Below the pieces are notes generated by a model. That model searched no databases. It was not told where the DNA came from and saw only the letters and a list, made by a program, of their open reading frames with translations. A stretch of 64,000 nucleotides of DNA from an uncultured Aquimarina sp. Lineage in GTDB: Bacteria > Bacteroidota > Bacteroidia > Flavobacteriales > Flavobacteriaceae. Numbering within the stretch: position 1 is the first letter of the stretch; each line of letters opens with the position of its first letter. Below are positions 44,881 to 52,892 of the stretch, one piece after another. The DNA lies in the NCBI GenBank assembly GCA_947493035.1, contig CANLOW010000002.1, positions 186,001 to 250,000 of the forward strand, written 5' to 3'. The translations under genes were made by a program, and so were the position numbers.

Positions 44881-45537
44881 ATGAAATTCTCTTTTCTAGT
44901 AATATTTATGATTTCACTTTTAAATAGTTGTAAAAACAAAGAAACACATCAATTAACAAATAAGAATACAATCAAAACCCCGCAAAAAATATTGATAGAA
45001 AGCGGTGATACGATTGTCGTAAAACAACAAAATAAGATTGAAGACTATGACAAGAACACTTTAAAATCACTTTCTTATTTGTGGATCACACATCTAGACA
45101 CTCTTGATTTTAAAATTCATGTTTCTGAATATTTAATAGACGATAATAAAAAACATATTCACATAAATATCGATCATTCAAAAACGATGTATTTTTCTAC
45201 AGCACTAGAAAAACTTAAGAAATCTATCTCAATTATACAGGAAGATTTAGATCTAGAGAACCTTGGATCAATTCAATTTGCAGGCACATATCGATATAAA
45301 GATTTTGAAACAACCTTACCTAAAGAGTACAAAAAGAAATATGGTTTAAAGAAAATAAATCAAAAAGAATTGAATAATTTTCTTTTAGAATCTAGTATAG
45401 ACATTGAGTTAAAAAAAGTACTAATCTTATTGAACAAAGACGCCTATGAATATTGGATAGAGAAATTTCAAGTTAAACATTCAAAAATTACAGGGATAGC
45501 TATTTTAATTAAAAATATAAGAAAAAACCTCCGTTAA
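44881..45537 (+). CDS. hypothetical lipoprotein, 218 aa
   Basis: The signal peptide and lipobox (MKFSFLVIFMISLLNSCKNK, Cys17) mark a lipoprotein. After a Lys/Thr-rich linker, the body is mixed alpha/beta (LSYLWITHLDTLDFKIHVSEYLIDD, FAGTYRYKDFETTLPKEYKKK). No recognised family. It follows the SUFU gene with a 2-bp gap. The gene end overlaps the terminator 45526-45548, which closes this island and faces the his operon. Confidence 0.75.
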   Translation: MKFSFLVIFMISLLNSCKNKETHQLTNKNTIKTPQKILIESGDTIVVKQQNKIEDYDKNTLKSLSYLWITHLDTLDFKIHVSEYLIDDNKKHIHINIDHSKTMYFSTALEKLKKSISIIQEDLDLENLGSIQFAGTYRYKDFETTLPKEYKKKYGLKKINQKELNNFLLESSIDIELKKVLILLNKDAYEYWIEKFQVKHSKITGIAILIKNIRKNLR

Positions 45538-45548
45538 AAAGGAGGTTT
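45526..45548 (+). terminator. bidirectional terminator between island and hisF
   Basis: AACCTCC and GGAGGTT form a 7-bp GC-rich stem over about 8 nt with A-rich 5' and T-rich 3' flanks. It overlaps the stop codon of the lipoprotein gene and could stop hisF transcription from the other side too. Confidence 0.6.
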
Positions 45549-45609
45549 AAATTTTATAAATTAGTAATCAATTGCATTACCAATAAAAAATATTAATATC
45601 CATGAAAAA

Positions 45610-46365
45610 TTAAATTCGAACAGGAATCCCTTCTGACTTCAACTTCTCTTTCAATTCGGGAATACCAATTTCTTTAAAGTGAAAAACACTTGCCGCCAAA
45701 GCAGCATCAGATTTCCCTTCTTTAAACGTATCTACAAAGTGTTGCATATTACCTGCTCCACCCGAAGCTATAATTGGAATATTAAGGTCTGTACTTAATC
45801 TAGCCAATGCCTTATCTGCAAAACCATCTTTTGTACCATCATTATCCATAGAAGTAAATAAGATCTCTCCTGCTCCACGTTGTTCTACTTCTTTAGCCCA
45901 ATCAAATAAATTCAATTCTGTAGGCACCTTACCTCCTACTAGATGAACAATCCATTCGCCATCTATCTGTTTTGCATCAATAGCAACAGTAATACATTGA
46001 CTTCCGAATTTTTGAGATAATTCATTAATCAATTCTGGTCGTTTTACTGCCGAAGAATTCACAGATACTTTGTCTGCTCCATTTTGTAACAAAATATCGA
46101 CATCTTCAACCGATGAAATTCCTCCTCCTACTGTAAATGGGATATTTACTTTTGCGGCAACATCTCTCACTAATTTTGACAAGGTCTTTCTTCTCTCTTC
46201 AGTTGCTGAGATATCTAAAAAAACCAATTCATCTGCGCCTGTTTCAGCATATATCGCAGCCAATTCTACAGGGTCTCCAGCATCACGCAAATCAACAAAA
46301 TTGACTCCTTTAACGGTTCTTCCGTTTTTAATATCTAGACAGGGTATGATTCGTTTTGTAAGCAC
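45610..46365 (-). CDS. hisF: imidazole glycerol phosphate synthase subunit HisF
   Basis: 251 aa, (beta/alpha)8 barrel. It takes ammonia from HisH and closes the imidazole ring to give IGP and AICAR. Catalytic Asp11 in [16 protein letters not shown] and Asp in [12 protein letters not shown] (~130) are present. The phosphate sites [10 protein letters not shown] (~80) and [10 protein letters not shown] (~205) are intact. Last his gene in the operon here; the usual next gene, hisIE, is missing and an accessory lipoprotein gene begins 72 bp away on the opposite strand. Confidence 0.96.
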   Translation of the reverse strand: MLTKRIIPCLDIKNGRTVKGVNFVDLRDAGDPVELAAIYAETGADELVFLDISATEERRKTLSKLVRDVAAKVNIPFTVGGGISSVEDVDILLQNGADKVSVNSSAVKRPELINELSQKFGSQCITVAIDAKQIDGEWIVHLVGGKVPTELNLFDWAKEVEQRGAGEILFTSMDNDGTKDGFADKALARLSTDLNIPIIASGGAGNMQHFVDTFKEGKSDAALAASVFHFKEIGIPELKEKLKSEGIPVRI

Positions 46366-46373
46366 TTTTGTTT

Positions 46374-46464
46374 AGTATTAAGTACTGAATACACAGTACA
46401 AAGATTTATTTATAGATGAGATAATACTTTATACTATTTACTTAGTACTTTGTACTATATACTG
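46374..46464. repeat. heptad hairpin tract, hisA-hisF gap
   Basis: Left of the gap, four 7-nt units start at 46374 (AGTATTA, AGTACTG, AATACAC, AGTACAA). Right of it, the complementary TTAGTACTTTGTACT runs into the hisA coding end (46440-46464). Together they can fold into an intercistronic hairpin of the his mRNA. Confidence 0.75.
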
Positions 46465-47169
46465 CTCCAACTGTGTCAACGAAATACGATTCTCATAGAT
46501 CGCTTTTCCTATAATTACACCTTCACAGCCTAATTCGGATAATTTTGGCAATTCATCGAAAGTTGAAATTCCTCCAGATGCAATCAGTTTAATGTTTTCA
46601 ATTTCAGACAGCATTCTTTGATACAATTCGAAAGAAGGCCCTTGTAACATACCGTCTTTACTGATATCAGTACAAATAACATAGCTTACTCCTTCTTTTT
46701 GATAAGCTTGTACAAAAGGAATTAACTCTTGATCGCTTTCTTCTAACCAACCGCTAACTGCTATTTTTTCATTATTAGCATCTGCTCCTAGAATAATTTT
46801 ATCTGCTCCGAATTTTGACAACCAGCTCTTAAAAACATCAGGATTCTTTACAGCAATACTTCCCCCTGTAATTTGACTAGCACCACTTTCAAAAGCAATA
46901 CGCAAATCATCATCGGTCTTTAGCCCGCCACCAAAATCAATCTTTAGGTTTGTCTTAGAAGCAATTTCTTCTAATACTTTATGATTGACAATATGCTTTG
47001 ATTTGGCACCGTCTAAATCTACTAAATGCAAATACTCAATTCCGTAATCTTGGAATTCTTTTGCTACTTCTAATGGACTTTCGTTGTATATCTTTTTTGT
47101 ATCGTAATCACCTTTGGATAGTCTTACACATTTTCCGTCGATGATATCTATTGCTGGGATTATTCTCAT
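46438..47169 (-). CDS. hisA: ProFAR isomerase HisA
   Basis: 243 aa from the ATG at 47169 ([23 protein letters not shown]); an upstream TTG-type start would only read through repeat DNA. Barrel enzyme that isomerises ProFAR to PRFAR. Catalytic Asp8 (IPAIDI) and Asp ~129 ([15 protein letters not shown]) with GGGLKTDDD and [11 protein letters not shown] phosphate sites. The last residues, Y-I-V-Q-S-T-K, are encoded by heptad repeats AGTACAA-AGTACTA that also supply the stop. The gene lies between the S23-type gene and hisF. Confidence 0.96.
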   Translation of the reverse strand: MRIIPAIDIIDGKCVRLSKGDYDTKKIYNESPLEVAKEFQDYGIEYLHLVDLDGAKSKHIVNHKVLEEIASKTNLKIDFGGGLKTDDDLRIAFESGASQITGGSIAVKNPDVFKSWLSKFGADKIILGADANNEKIAVSGWLEESDQELIPFVQAYQKEGVSYVICTDISKDGMLQGPSFELYQRMLSEIENIKLIASGGISTFDELPKLSELGCEGVIIGKAIYENRISLTQLEQYIVQSTK

Positions 47170-47177
47170 ATATTCTA

Positions 47178-47210
47178 AGTAAATAGTACTGAGTACAAAG
47201 TACAAAGTAC
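47178..47210. repeat. heptad tract, S23-hisA gap
   Basis: Units AGTAAAT, AGTACTG, AGTACAA, AGTACAA, AGTAC run without interruption and exactly fill the space between the hisA start (47169) and the S23 stop (47211). Confidence 0.85.
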
Positions 47211-47570
47211 CTACATATTTATTTTTAAAGATTTTTGAAGTGAGTAATTCATCTTACGAACCTCATTACAAATTTCTAATAATGGATTAATGATATCTTC
47301 CTTTACTAAACCAAGCCTACTCAATAGCTGTAATTGTGTTTCTAACTCCATCAAAGATCCATGAGCTATACTTAAAAAATGCAAAAATTCTTTTTTAGAG
47401 TTCCGCCCTGCTCCTTCTGCAATATTAGAAGGAACACTTACAGAACATCGCTTTATTTGAGAAATCAAACCAAATTTTTCATCTTTTGGTAATTCTTTTG
47501 AAAGTTTGTAGACCTCCTCTGTTAAAATCATTGATTTTTGCCAAATTTTAAGATCTTGATATTTATTCAT
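47211..47570 (-). CDS. four-helix bundle protein (S23/IVP family)
   Basis: 119 aa, all helical. The family pattern is visible throughout: [82 protein letters not shown]-x-N-I-A-E-G-x-G-R and F-L-x-I-A-x-G-S-x-x-E-x-E/Q-x-Q are the TIGR02436 hallmarks. Family members are encoded in intervening sequences inside some 23S rRNAs and are relatives of Avd of diversity-generating retroelements. Here it is inserted between hisH and hisA, flanked on both sides by heptad repeats that are inverted with respect to each other. No histidine-related role is expected. Confidence 0.9.
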   Translation of the reverse strand: MNKYQDLKIWQKSMILTEEVYKLSKELPKDEKFGLISQIKRCSVSVPSNIAEGAGRNSKKEFLHFLSIAHGSLMELETQLQLLSRLGLVKEDIINPLLEICNEVRKMNYSLQKSLKINM

Positions 47571-47578
47571 TATTAAAT

Positions 47579-47610
47579 CTTTGTACTCTATACTGACTAC
47601 TTTGTACTAG
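47579..47610. repeat. heptad tract, hisH-S23 gap
   Basis: CTTTGTACT..CTATACTGACTACTTTGTACTA: complement of AGTACAA units, in inverted orientation to 47178-47210. It overlaps the hisH stop codon and last three codons. Confidence 0.75.
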
Positions 47611-48184
47611 AGAGGAAATTCGATAGAATTTTCTCTCCAACATCACTACTTTTCTCTGGATGAAATTGGGTTCCGTAAAAATTATCTTTTTGTAAACCCG
47701 AACTATAATTAACTCCGTAATCTGTTTCACAAATAGTCTCTTTAGAAATTGGAGCATAAAAACTATGCACCAAATAGATGTAGCTTTCTTCAGTTACTCC
47801 ATCAAATAAAGAGGTTTTGAAGTTTCTTATTTGATTCCAACCTATTTGTGGGACTTTAACTGAATTATCGAAACGTTTTACTTCCACATCAAAAATACCT
47901 AAGCCTTTAGTATTTCCTTCCTCTGTAGCATTACACATTAATTGCATCCCTAAGCAAATTCCTAATACGGGCTGCTTTAATGTAGGAATCAACTTATCTA
48001 AACCACTTTCACGTAATTTAGTCATAGCACTACTCGCTTCTCCCACTCCTGGAAAAATAACTTTATCAGCTGCTACTATTTCCTTTGGATCGTCACTTAA
48101 CACAGCGATATATCCTAAACGCTCTATTGCGAATTTGATACTCTGTATATTTCCCGCTCCGTAATTTATGATTACTATTTTCAT
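47597..48184 (-). CDS. hisH: imidazole glycerol phosphate synthase subunit HisH
   Basis: 195 aa from the ATG at 48184 (MKIVIINYGAGNIQSIKFAIER). Class I glutamine amidotransferase that feeds ammonia to HisF. Oxyanion/nucleophile motif VLGICLGMQLM with Cys near 77, and the His/Glu pair in FYGTQFHPEKSSDVG near 177-191 are intact. The last codons (S-S-T-K-stop) come from the heptad AGTACAA followed by AGTAG. HisH and HisA read the same repeat in different frames, which supports invasion of the 3' ends by the repeat. Confidence 0.95.
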   Translation of the reverse strand: MKIVIINYGAGNIQSIKFAIERLGYIAVLSDDPKEIVAADKVIFPGVGEASSAMTKLRESGLDKLIPTLKQPVLGICLGMQLMCNATEEGNTKGLGIFDVEVKRFDNSVKVPQIGWNQIRNFKTSLFDGVTEESYIYLVHSFYAPISKETICETDYGVNYSSGLQKDNFYGTQFHPEKSSDVGEKILSNFLSSTK

Positions 48185-48191
48185 ATTTTCA

Positions 48192-48292
48192 AGTATACAG
48201 TAAATAGTACACAGTACAAAGACTACATAATACACTAATTAGTAAGCATATTCTTAATCTCAGTACTCTGTACTGACTACTTTGTACTAAAA
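48192..48292. repeat. heptad hairpin tract, hisB-hisH gap
   Basis: Four consecutive units from 48192 (AGTATAC, AGTAAAT, AGTACAC, AGTACAA), then complementary arms CAGTACTCTGTACTG and CTTTGTACT near 48265-48290. This fills the gap between the two genes. Confidence 0.75.
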
Positions 48293-48298
48293 AGAATG

Positions 48299-49438
48299 CT
48301 AAAGCATTCCCTTCGTACTTGGTAAAAACATCTTGTTGGCATCACGCTTTACTGCCATTTTCATAGCTTTTGCAAACGCCTTAAAAATACCTTCTATTTT
48401 ATGATGCTCATTATCACCTTCTGCTTTTACATTTAAGTTACATTTTGCTCCGTCAGAGAAAGATTTAAATAAGTGTAAAAACATTTCGGTAGGCATATCT
48501 CCTATCTTTTCTCGTTTGAAATCGGCATCCCAAACTAACCAAGGTCTTCCACCAAAATCAACGGCAACTTGTGCTAAACAATCATCCATAGGCAAACAAA
48601 AACCATAACGCTCAATTCCTAGTTTATTTCCTAATGCCTTCGCAAATAGCTCACCTAAAGCAATCATAGTATCTTCAATAGTGTGATGCTCATCGACGTG
48701 CAAATCTCCATCTACCTTCACTGTCAAATCCATCGATCCATGTCTCCCTATTTGATCTAACATATGATCAAAGAAGTCTAAACCTGTTGAAATATCATTT
48801 TTACCTGAACCATCTAAATTCAGTTTAATAAAAATCTTTGTCTCGTTCGTATTACGTGTAATTTCAGAAACACGATCTTCTAATTTTAAGAATTCATAAA
48901 TGGCTGACCAGTCTGTAGAAGTTAAAGCAATCGCATCTATAATCGCTTGTTGATCTGATTCTGTTTCATTAGCCCCTAATTCTGGATCTTGAGATAGAAA
49001 AATCCCTTTCGCTCCTAAATTCTTAGCTAACTCCATATCGGTAATACGATCTCCTAACACAAAAGAATTCGCTAAATCATATTCTTTCTCATTGAAATAC
49101 TTCGTTAACAAACCTGTTCTTGGCTTACGCGTATCTGCATTTTCATGAGGGAAGGTCTTATCTATATGTACTTCTGTAAACACAACACCTTCTTTTTCAA
49201 AAGCAGATATCACTTTATTTTGGGCTGGCCAAAAAGTATCCTCAGGGAAGGAATCTGTACCTAATCCATCTTGGTTAGTTACCATTACCAATTCGTAATC
49301 CAATTCATTAGCAATCTTTGCCATGTATTGAAATACTTTAGGATAAAATTCTAATTTCTCTAAACTATCTAGTTGGTAATCTACTGGTGGCTCAAGTACC
49401 AAGGTACCATCACGATCTATAAATAATACTTTTTTCAT
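48299..49438 (-). CDS. hisB: bifunctional histidinol-phosphatase / IGP dehydratase
   Basis: 379 aa from the ATG at 49438 ([18 protein letters not shown]). N-terminal HAD phosphatase (~1-165): nucleophile [34 protein letters not shown]-terminal IGP dehydratase (~185-379): [20 protein letters not shown] and [20 protein letters not shown] with the metal His residues, ending FLPSTKGML. This bifunctional form (as in E. coli) performs steps 6 and 8. Two short genes and a tandem 14-bp repeat separate it from hisC. Confidence 0.95.
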   Translation of the reverse strand: MKKVLFIDRDGTLVLEPPVDYQLDSLEKLEFYPKVFQYMAKIANELDYELVMVTNQDGLGTDSFPEDTFWPAQNKVISAFEKEGVVFTEVHIDKTFPHENADTRKPRTGLLTKYFNEKEYDLANSFVLGDRITDMELAKNLGAKGIFLSQDPELGANETESDQQAIIDAIALTSTDWSAIYEFLKLEDRVSEITRNTNETKIFIKLNLDGSGKNDISTGLDFFDHMLDQIGRHGSMDLTVKVDGDLHVDEHHTIEDTMIALGELFAKALGNKLGIERYGFCLPMDDCLAQVAVDFGGRPWLVWDADFKREKIGDMPTEMFLHLFKSFSDGAKCNLNVKAEGDNEHHKIEGIFKAFAKAMKMAVKRDANKMFLPSTKGML

Positions 49439-49443
49439 TTTAT

Positions 49444-49489
49444 GTTGCTTAAGCAACAGCCACGAGCTATCAGCTACGAGCTATCGGCT
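49444..49489. repeat. palindrome and tandem 14-bp repeat upstream of hisB
   Basis: GTTGCTTAAGCAAC (49444-49457) is a perfect palindrome. It is followed by two 14-bp units ACGAGCTATCAGCT / ACGAGCTATCGGCT (49462-49475, 49476-49489). Unlike the other his gaps this one has no AGTA heptads. Confidence 0.6.
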
Positions 49490-49537
49490 TCAATTTATTA
49501 TAACATGCTAAGGGCTAAAACCCAATAGCTAATTGTT

Positions 49538-50134
49538 TTATATTTTAATTTTCTTCGAATTCCAAGCACTAAATTGTATAAGAGCTTCAAGCTCTTGTTC
49601 GATTTTCATACTCCATTCATTCAGCTTTTCTTCGTCTCTACCATTATCTGTCTCTCGAATCAACTTCCTTTTCTCATTTGCAAAATTAGCAATTGTTTCT
49701 TCTTGTAAAAGTCCCACAAAGTCTAATCCTTTTAACAGCTCTTTCCTATTAAGAAAAAGTTCTTTTCGAAACTTTCGCACATGAATTTCACATAAATCAA
49801 ACTGTAGTTGCAAAAAGTCTAAATTACTTTTCAAATCTTTTACTCTTGTAGTATCCAGTTCCGAAGCTCTCTTAAAAAAGACATTATTTACATGCTTATT
49901 AAAATTCTTTTTAAACCTGTCGAAACTTTTTATGTCATAAGAAATACCAAACTGTCCAGAGATAGGTTCATAAGATTCATCGATTGAAACAATCTTAAAG
50001 TCCTCTAACGCTAAATGATCTATACCACTCCAACATTTTAGCTTAGCATCGTCTATACATTGCCCATAAACAAATACCTTAACTATTATTATAAAGCATA
50101 AACTAAGAGTATTTCTTCTAAATAATTGATTCAT
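49538..50134 (-). CDS. exported hypothetical protein inside the his operon, 198 aa
   Basis: Signal peptide (MNQLFRRNTLSLCFIIIVKVFVYG, then QCIDDAKLKCW). The mature part contains two Cys (QCIDDAKLKCWSG) likely in a disulfide, a beta-rich region GQFGISYDIKSFDRFKKNFNKHVNN, then long helices with charged residues (ELLKGLDFVGLLQEETIANFANEKRKLIRETDNGRDEEKLNEW). I recognise no family. It lies between hisC and hisB, eight bases after a small membrane protein gene. There is no obvious link to histidine synthesis. Confidence 0.75.
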   Translation of the reverse strand: MNQLFRRNTLSLCFIIIVKVFVYGQCIDDAKLKCWSGIDHLALEDFKIVSIDESYEPISGQFGISYDIKSFDRFKKNFNKHVNNVFFKRASELDTTRVKDLKSNLDFLQLQFDLCEIHVRKFRKELFLNRKELLKGLDFVGLLQEETIANFANEKRKLIRETDNGRDEEKLNEWSMKIEQELEALIQFSAWNSKKIKI

Positions 50135-50142
50135 AAAAGATA

Positions 50143-50370
50143 CTACTTTGAATTCAAGTCAATAAAACCTAATAAACTAGCGCTCCCTATACCCAGTAAT
50201 AACAAACCTACTATTGCATAGAATATTCTTGCACCTTTACGCCCAAAAAACTTAACTATATATTTAGCCTTTCTAGAATCGAAATAAAAATCCCAATTTA
50301 AAGCACTCGCTAGTAAAGTAAAGAGACCTATTAAAGTAAATAAAATTGCAAATAATGTATCGTTTTTCAT
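50143..50370 (-). CDS. small membrane protein, 75 aa
   Basis: Two hydrophobic segments: LFAILFTLIGLFTLLASALNW (~5-25) and IFYAIVGLLLLGIGSASLLGFIDL (~48-71), with a basic loop FDSRKAKYIVKFFGRKGARIF between. This is a common layout of short flavobacterial inner-membrane proteins (immunity-17/DUF-like), but no family can be fixed. It directly follows hisC (24 bp) and precedes the exported hypothetical gene by 8 bp, so all are on the his transcript. Confidence 0.7.
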   Translation of the reverse strand: MKNDTLFAILFTLIGLFTLLASALNWDFYFDSRKAKYIVKFFGRKGARIFYAIVGLLLLGIGSASLLGFIDLNSK

Positions 50371-50394
50371 TTAATTAGATAGTTGAAATTATAC

Positions 50395-51438
50395 TTATAT
50401 CAAATGATTTAATACTTCAATCAATGCTAGGTTCTCTTCCTTCGTTCCTACGGTAAAACGTAATGTATTTTCACATAGTGGCTGTGTAGTACGATTACGA
50501 ATTACAATTCCCTTTTCTAAAAGTTGATTATATCTCGCCGTTGCATCATCTACTTTTGCTAATACAAAATTAGCATCCGTTGGATAAATATGTTTGACAA
50601 AACTAATGTTTTCTAGTGCTTTTATGAGTGTTTTACGCTCTTCTAGTATATTCTTAATTTCTGTCTGAACACCTTCTGTATCTTTTATTCTTTCTAATGC
50701 TTTTAATTGAGTTAACTCATTTACATTATAAGGGGGTTTAATCTTATTCAATACAGAAATAATAGCTTCAGAAGCAAAACATAATCCTAAGCGAATTCCT
50801 GCTAAACCATAAGCTTTTGAAAGCGTTTGGGTAACAATTAAATTAGGATACTTCAATAAATACTTGATTAAACTTTCTCCATCAGCAAAATCAATATATG
50901 CTTCATCAACAACTACTAAACCACTAAATCCTTCTAATAATTGAATTACTTTATCTACATCAAAAGCATTTCCTGTAGGATTATTAGGAGAACATAAAAA
51001 CAACATTTTAGAATTTGTATCTGCTGCTATTAATATTTCATCAACATTAGGCTGAAAACTATCTGTCAGTAATACTTTTCGCTCTTCAATCTCATTAAGA
51101 TTAGCCAATACTGTATACATTCCATACGAAGGCGGAAGTGTAATAATATTATCGATAGTAGGTTGACAAAAAGCTCTAAATAATAAATCCAAAACCTCGT
51201 CACTACCATTCCCTAACAACATTTGAGAAGTACTTACCTGTTTTTGATCAGCAATTACTTCTTTTAAGCTTCTTTGTAATGGATCTGGGTAACGATTAAC
51301 TCCATTTTCATATGGATTCTCGTTTGCATCTAAAAAGATCATTTTTGATCCATCCGATACATATTCGTCACGTGCAGAACTGTAAGGCTTCATTGCCTTT
51401 ACATTTTCACGAATAATATTATTTAAATTGAAATTCAT
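50395..51438 (-). CDS. hisC: histidinol-phosphate aminotransferase
   Basis: 347 aa, PLP fold type I. Converts imidazole-acetol phosphate to histidinol phosphate. PYSSARDEYVSDGSKMIFLDANENPYENGVNRYPDP near the N-terminus, LCSPNNPTGN (~150), DEAYIDFA (~178, PLP Asp/Tyr), QTLSKAYGLAGIRLG (~205-220, Schiff-base Lys), and RNRTTQPLCENTLRFTVGTKEEN (substrate Arg). It starts 75 bp after hisD across a heptad hairpin. Confidence 0.96.
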   Translation of the reverse strand: MNFNLNNIIRENVKAMKPYSSARDEYVSDGSKMIFLDANENPYENGVNRYPDPLQRSLKEVIADQKQVSTSQMLLGNGSDEVLDLLFRAFCQPTIDNIITLPPSYGMYTVLANLNEIEERKVLLTDSFQPNVDEILIAADTNSKMLFLCSPNNPTGNAFDVDKVIQLLEGFSGLVVVDEAYIDFADGESLIKYLLKYPNLIVTQTLSKAYGLAGIRLGLCFASEAIISVLNKIKPPYNVNELTQLKALERIKDTEGVQTEIKNILEERKTLIKALENISFVKHIYPTDANFVLAKVDDATARYNQLLEKGIVIRNRTTQPLCENTLRFTVGTKEENLALIEVLNHLI

Positions 51439-51446
51439 TTTTAACT

Positions 51447-51500
51447 AGTATAAAGTACATAGTATACAGTATTAAGACTATTTTCTTTGTACTTAATACT
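51447..51500. repeat. heptad hairpin tract, hisD-hisC gap
   Basis: Four perfect 7-nt units from 51447 (AGTATAA, AGTACAT, AGTATAC, AGTATTA). The last pairs with CTTAATACT at 51492-51500, giving AGTATTAAG/CTTAATACT around a 15-nt loop. Confidence 0.8.
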
Positions 51501-51513
51501 ATATTCTTTCAAA

Positions 51514-52806
51514 CTATTTTATCTTATTCTCCTCAATTAACCTTAAAGAAACCGCATTCCTATGGGCTTGAAGCCCTTCTGCATCAGCCATCATTTCTAT
51601 TACAGGGCCTAAGCTATGTAACCCTTGTTCTGTAATTTTTTGAAACGTCATGCTCTTCATAAACGTATCCAAATTAACACCGCTGTAATTTTTCGCATAA
51701 CCATTAGTAGGTAATGTATGATTCGTTCCCGAAGCATAATCTCCTGCACTTTCAGGAGTAAAATTCCCTATAAATACAGAACCTGCATTAGCAATATTAT
51801 CGACATAAAAATCTTCATCATCTACACAAACAATAAAGTGCTCTGGTCCATATTCATTAATTAAGTCTAAAGCGATTTGATCATTCTCTACATAAATCAT
51901 CTTAGAGTTTTCAATAGCTACAGCTGCAATCTCTTTTCTTGGTAAGTTTCCTAATTGCAATGCCACTTCGGCTTCTGTTTTTTCTATAAACTCTTTAGAA
52001 GTCGAAACTAAAATTACCTGACTATCTTTACCGTGTTCTGCTTGACTTAACAAATCAGAAGCTACATAAATTGAATTGGCCGTATCATCGGCAACCACTA
52101 ATAATTCACTTGGCCCTGCAGGCATATCAATCGCAACTCCGTATTTTGTAGCTAATTGTTTTGCCACAGTTACGTATTGATTTCCGGGGCCTAAAATCTT
52201 ATACACTTTTGGAATCGTCTCGGTACCAAAGGTCATTGCTGCTATTGCCTGAATCCCTCCTACTTTAAAGATTTTTGTTACTCCACAAAGTTTCGCCGCA
52301 TATAAAATTGCAGGATGAACATAGCCTTCGTTATCTGGAGGAGTACACAAAATGACTTCTTTACAGCCAGCTATCTTTGCAGGGATAGCTAACATTAAAA
52401 TGGTAGAAAATAAAGGTGCAGTCCCACCAGGAATATATAAGCCTACTTTTTCGATAGGTCTTTTTTCTTGCCAACAACTAACCCCTGGATAAGTTTCTAC
52501 TTCAACTTTTTCTGTTTTTTGAGCTTCATGGAAACGAAAAATATTATCCGCTGCCACTTGAATTGCTTGTTTCATCGGTTCTGCAATTCGAAGTAATTCC
52601 ATCTCTATTTCAGCCTCTGATACTAATGTATTTTCGACATCTACCTTATCAAAGCGCTCTGTATATTTCTTAATAGCTGCATCTCCATCTTCCTTTACAT
52701 CTGCAAAAATTTCAGCTACAGTTCCTTCTATATCAGCTACCGTTTGGGTTGGTCGCTGTAATAATGCTTCCCATTGATCTGGGCTTGGATTGTATATTTT
52801 TTTCAT
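51514..52806 (-). CDS. hisD: histidinol dehydrogenase
   Basis: 430 aa, zinc enzyme oxidising histidinol to histidine in two NAD steps. Family blocks: CWQEKRPIEKVGLYIPGGTAPLFSTILMLAIPA (~107-139), GPGNQYVTVAKQLATKYGVAIDMPAGPSELLVVADD (~208-243), DLLSQAEHGKDSQVIL (~254, zinc His/Gln), YGPEHF (~331), AGSVFIGNFTPESAGDYASGTNHTLPT (zinc Asp). Full length. It lies between hisG and hisC, each separated by a heptad hairpin. Confidence 0.97.
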   Translation of the reverse strand: MKKIYNPSPDQWEALLQRPTQTVADIEGTVAEIFADVKEDGDAAIKKYTERFDKVDVENTLVSEAEIEMELLRIAEPMKQAIQVAADNIFRFHEAQKTEKVEVETYPGVSCWQEKRPIEKVGLYIPGGTAPLFSTILMLAIPAKIAGCKEVILCTPPDNEGYVHPAILYAAKLCGVTKIFKVGGIQAIAAMTFGTETIPKVYKILGPGNQYVTVAKQLATKYGVAIDMPAGPSELLVVADDTANSIYVASDLLSQAEHGKDSQVILVSTSKEFIEKTEAEVALQLGNLPRKEIAAVAIENSKMIYVENDQIALDLINEYGPEHFIVCVDDEDFYVDNIANAGSVFIGNFTPESAGDYASGTNHTLPTNGYAKNYSGVNLDTFMKSMTFQKITEQGLHSLGPVIEMMADAEGLQAHRNAVSLRLIEENKIK

Positions 52807-52813
52807 GTTTATT

Positions 52814-52876
52814 TAGTATTAAGTACTAAGTATTAAGCATTAAGAGTTTTATCTTAGTACTTAGTACTTAATACTA
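52814..52876. repeat. heptad hairpin tract, hisG-hisD gap (24-bp stem)
   Basis: Left arm 52814-52837 is composed of AGTATTA, AGTACTA, AGTATTA plus AG. Right arm 52853-52876 is its complement with a single G-U-type mismatch. The loop is 15 nt. This is the cleanest hairpin of the family. Confidence 0.85.
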
Positions 52877-52892
52877 TTTACTCAATACTTCT

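Noticed and set aside
46374-52876. CRISPR array in the AGTA repeat tracts
   Set aside because: Units are 7 nt, directly contiguous, without unique spacers, and no cas genes are near.
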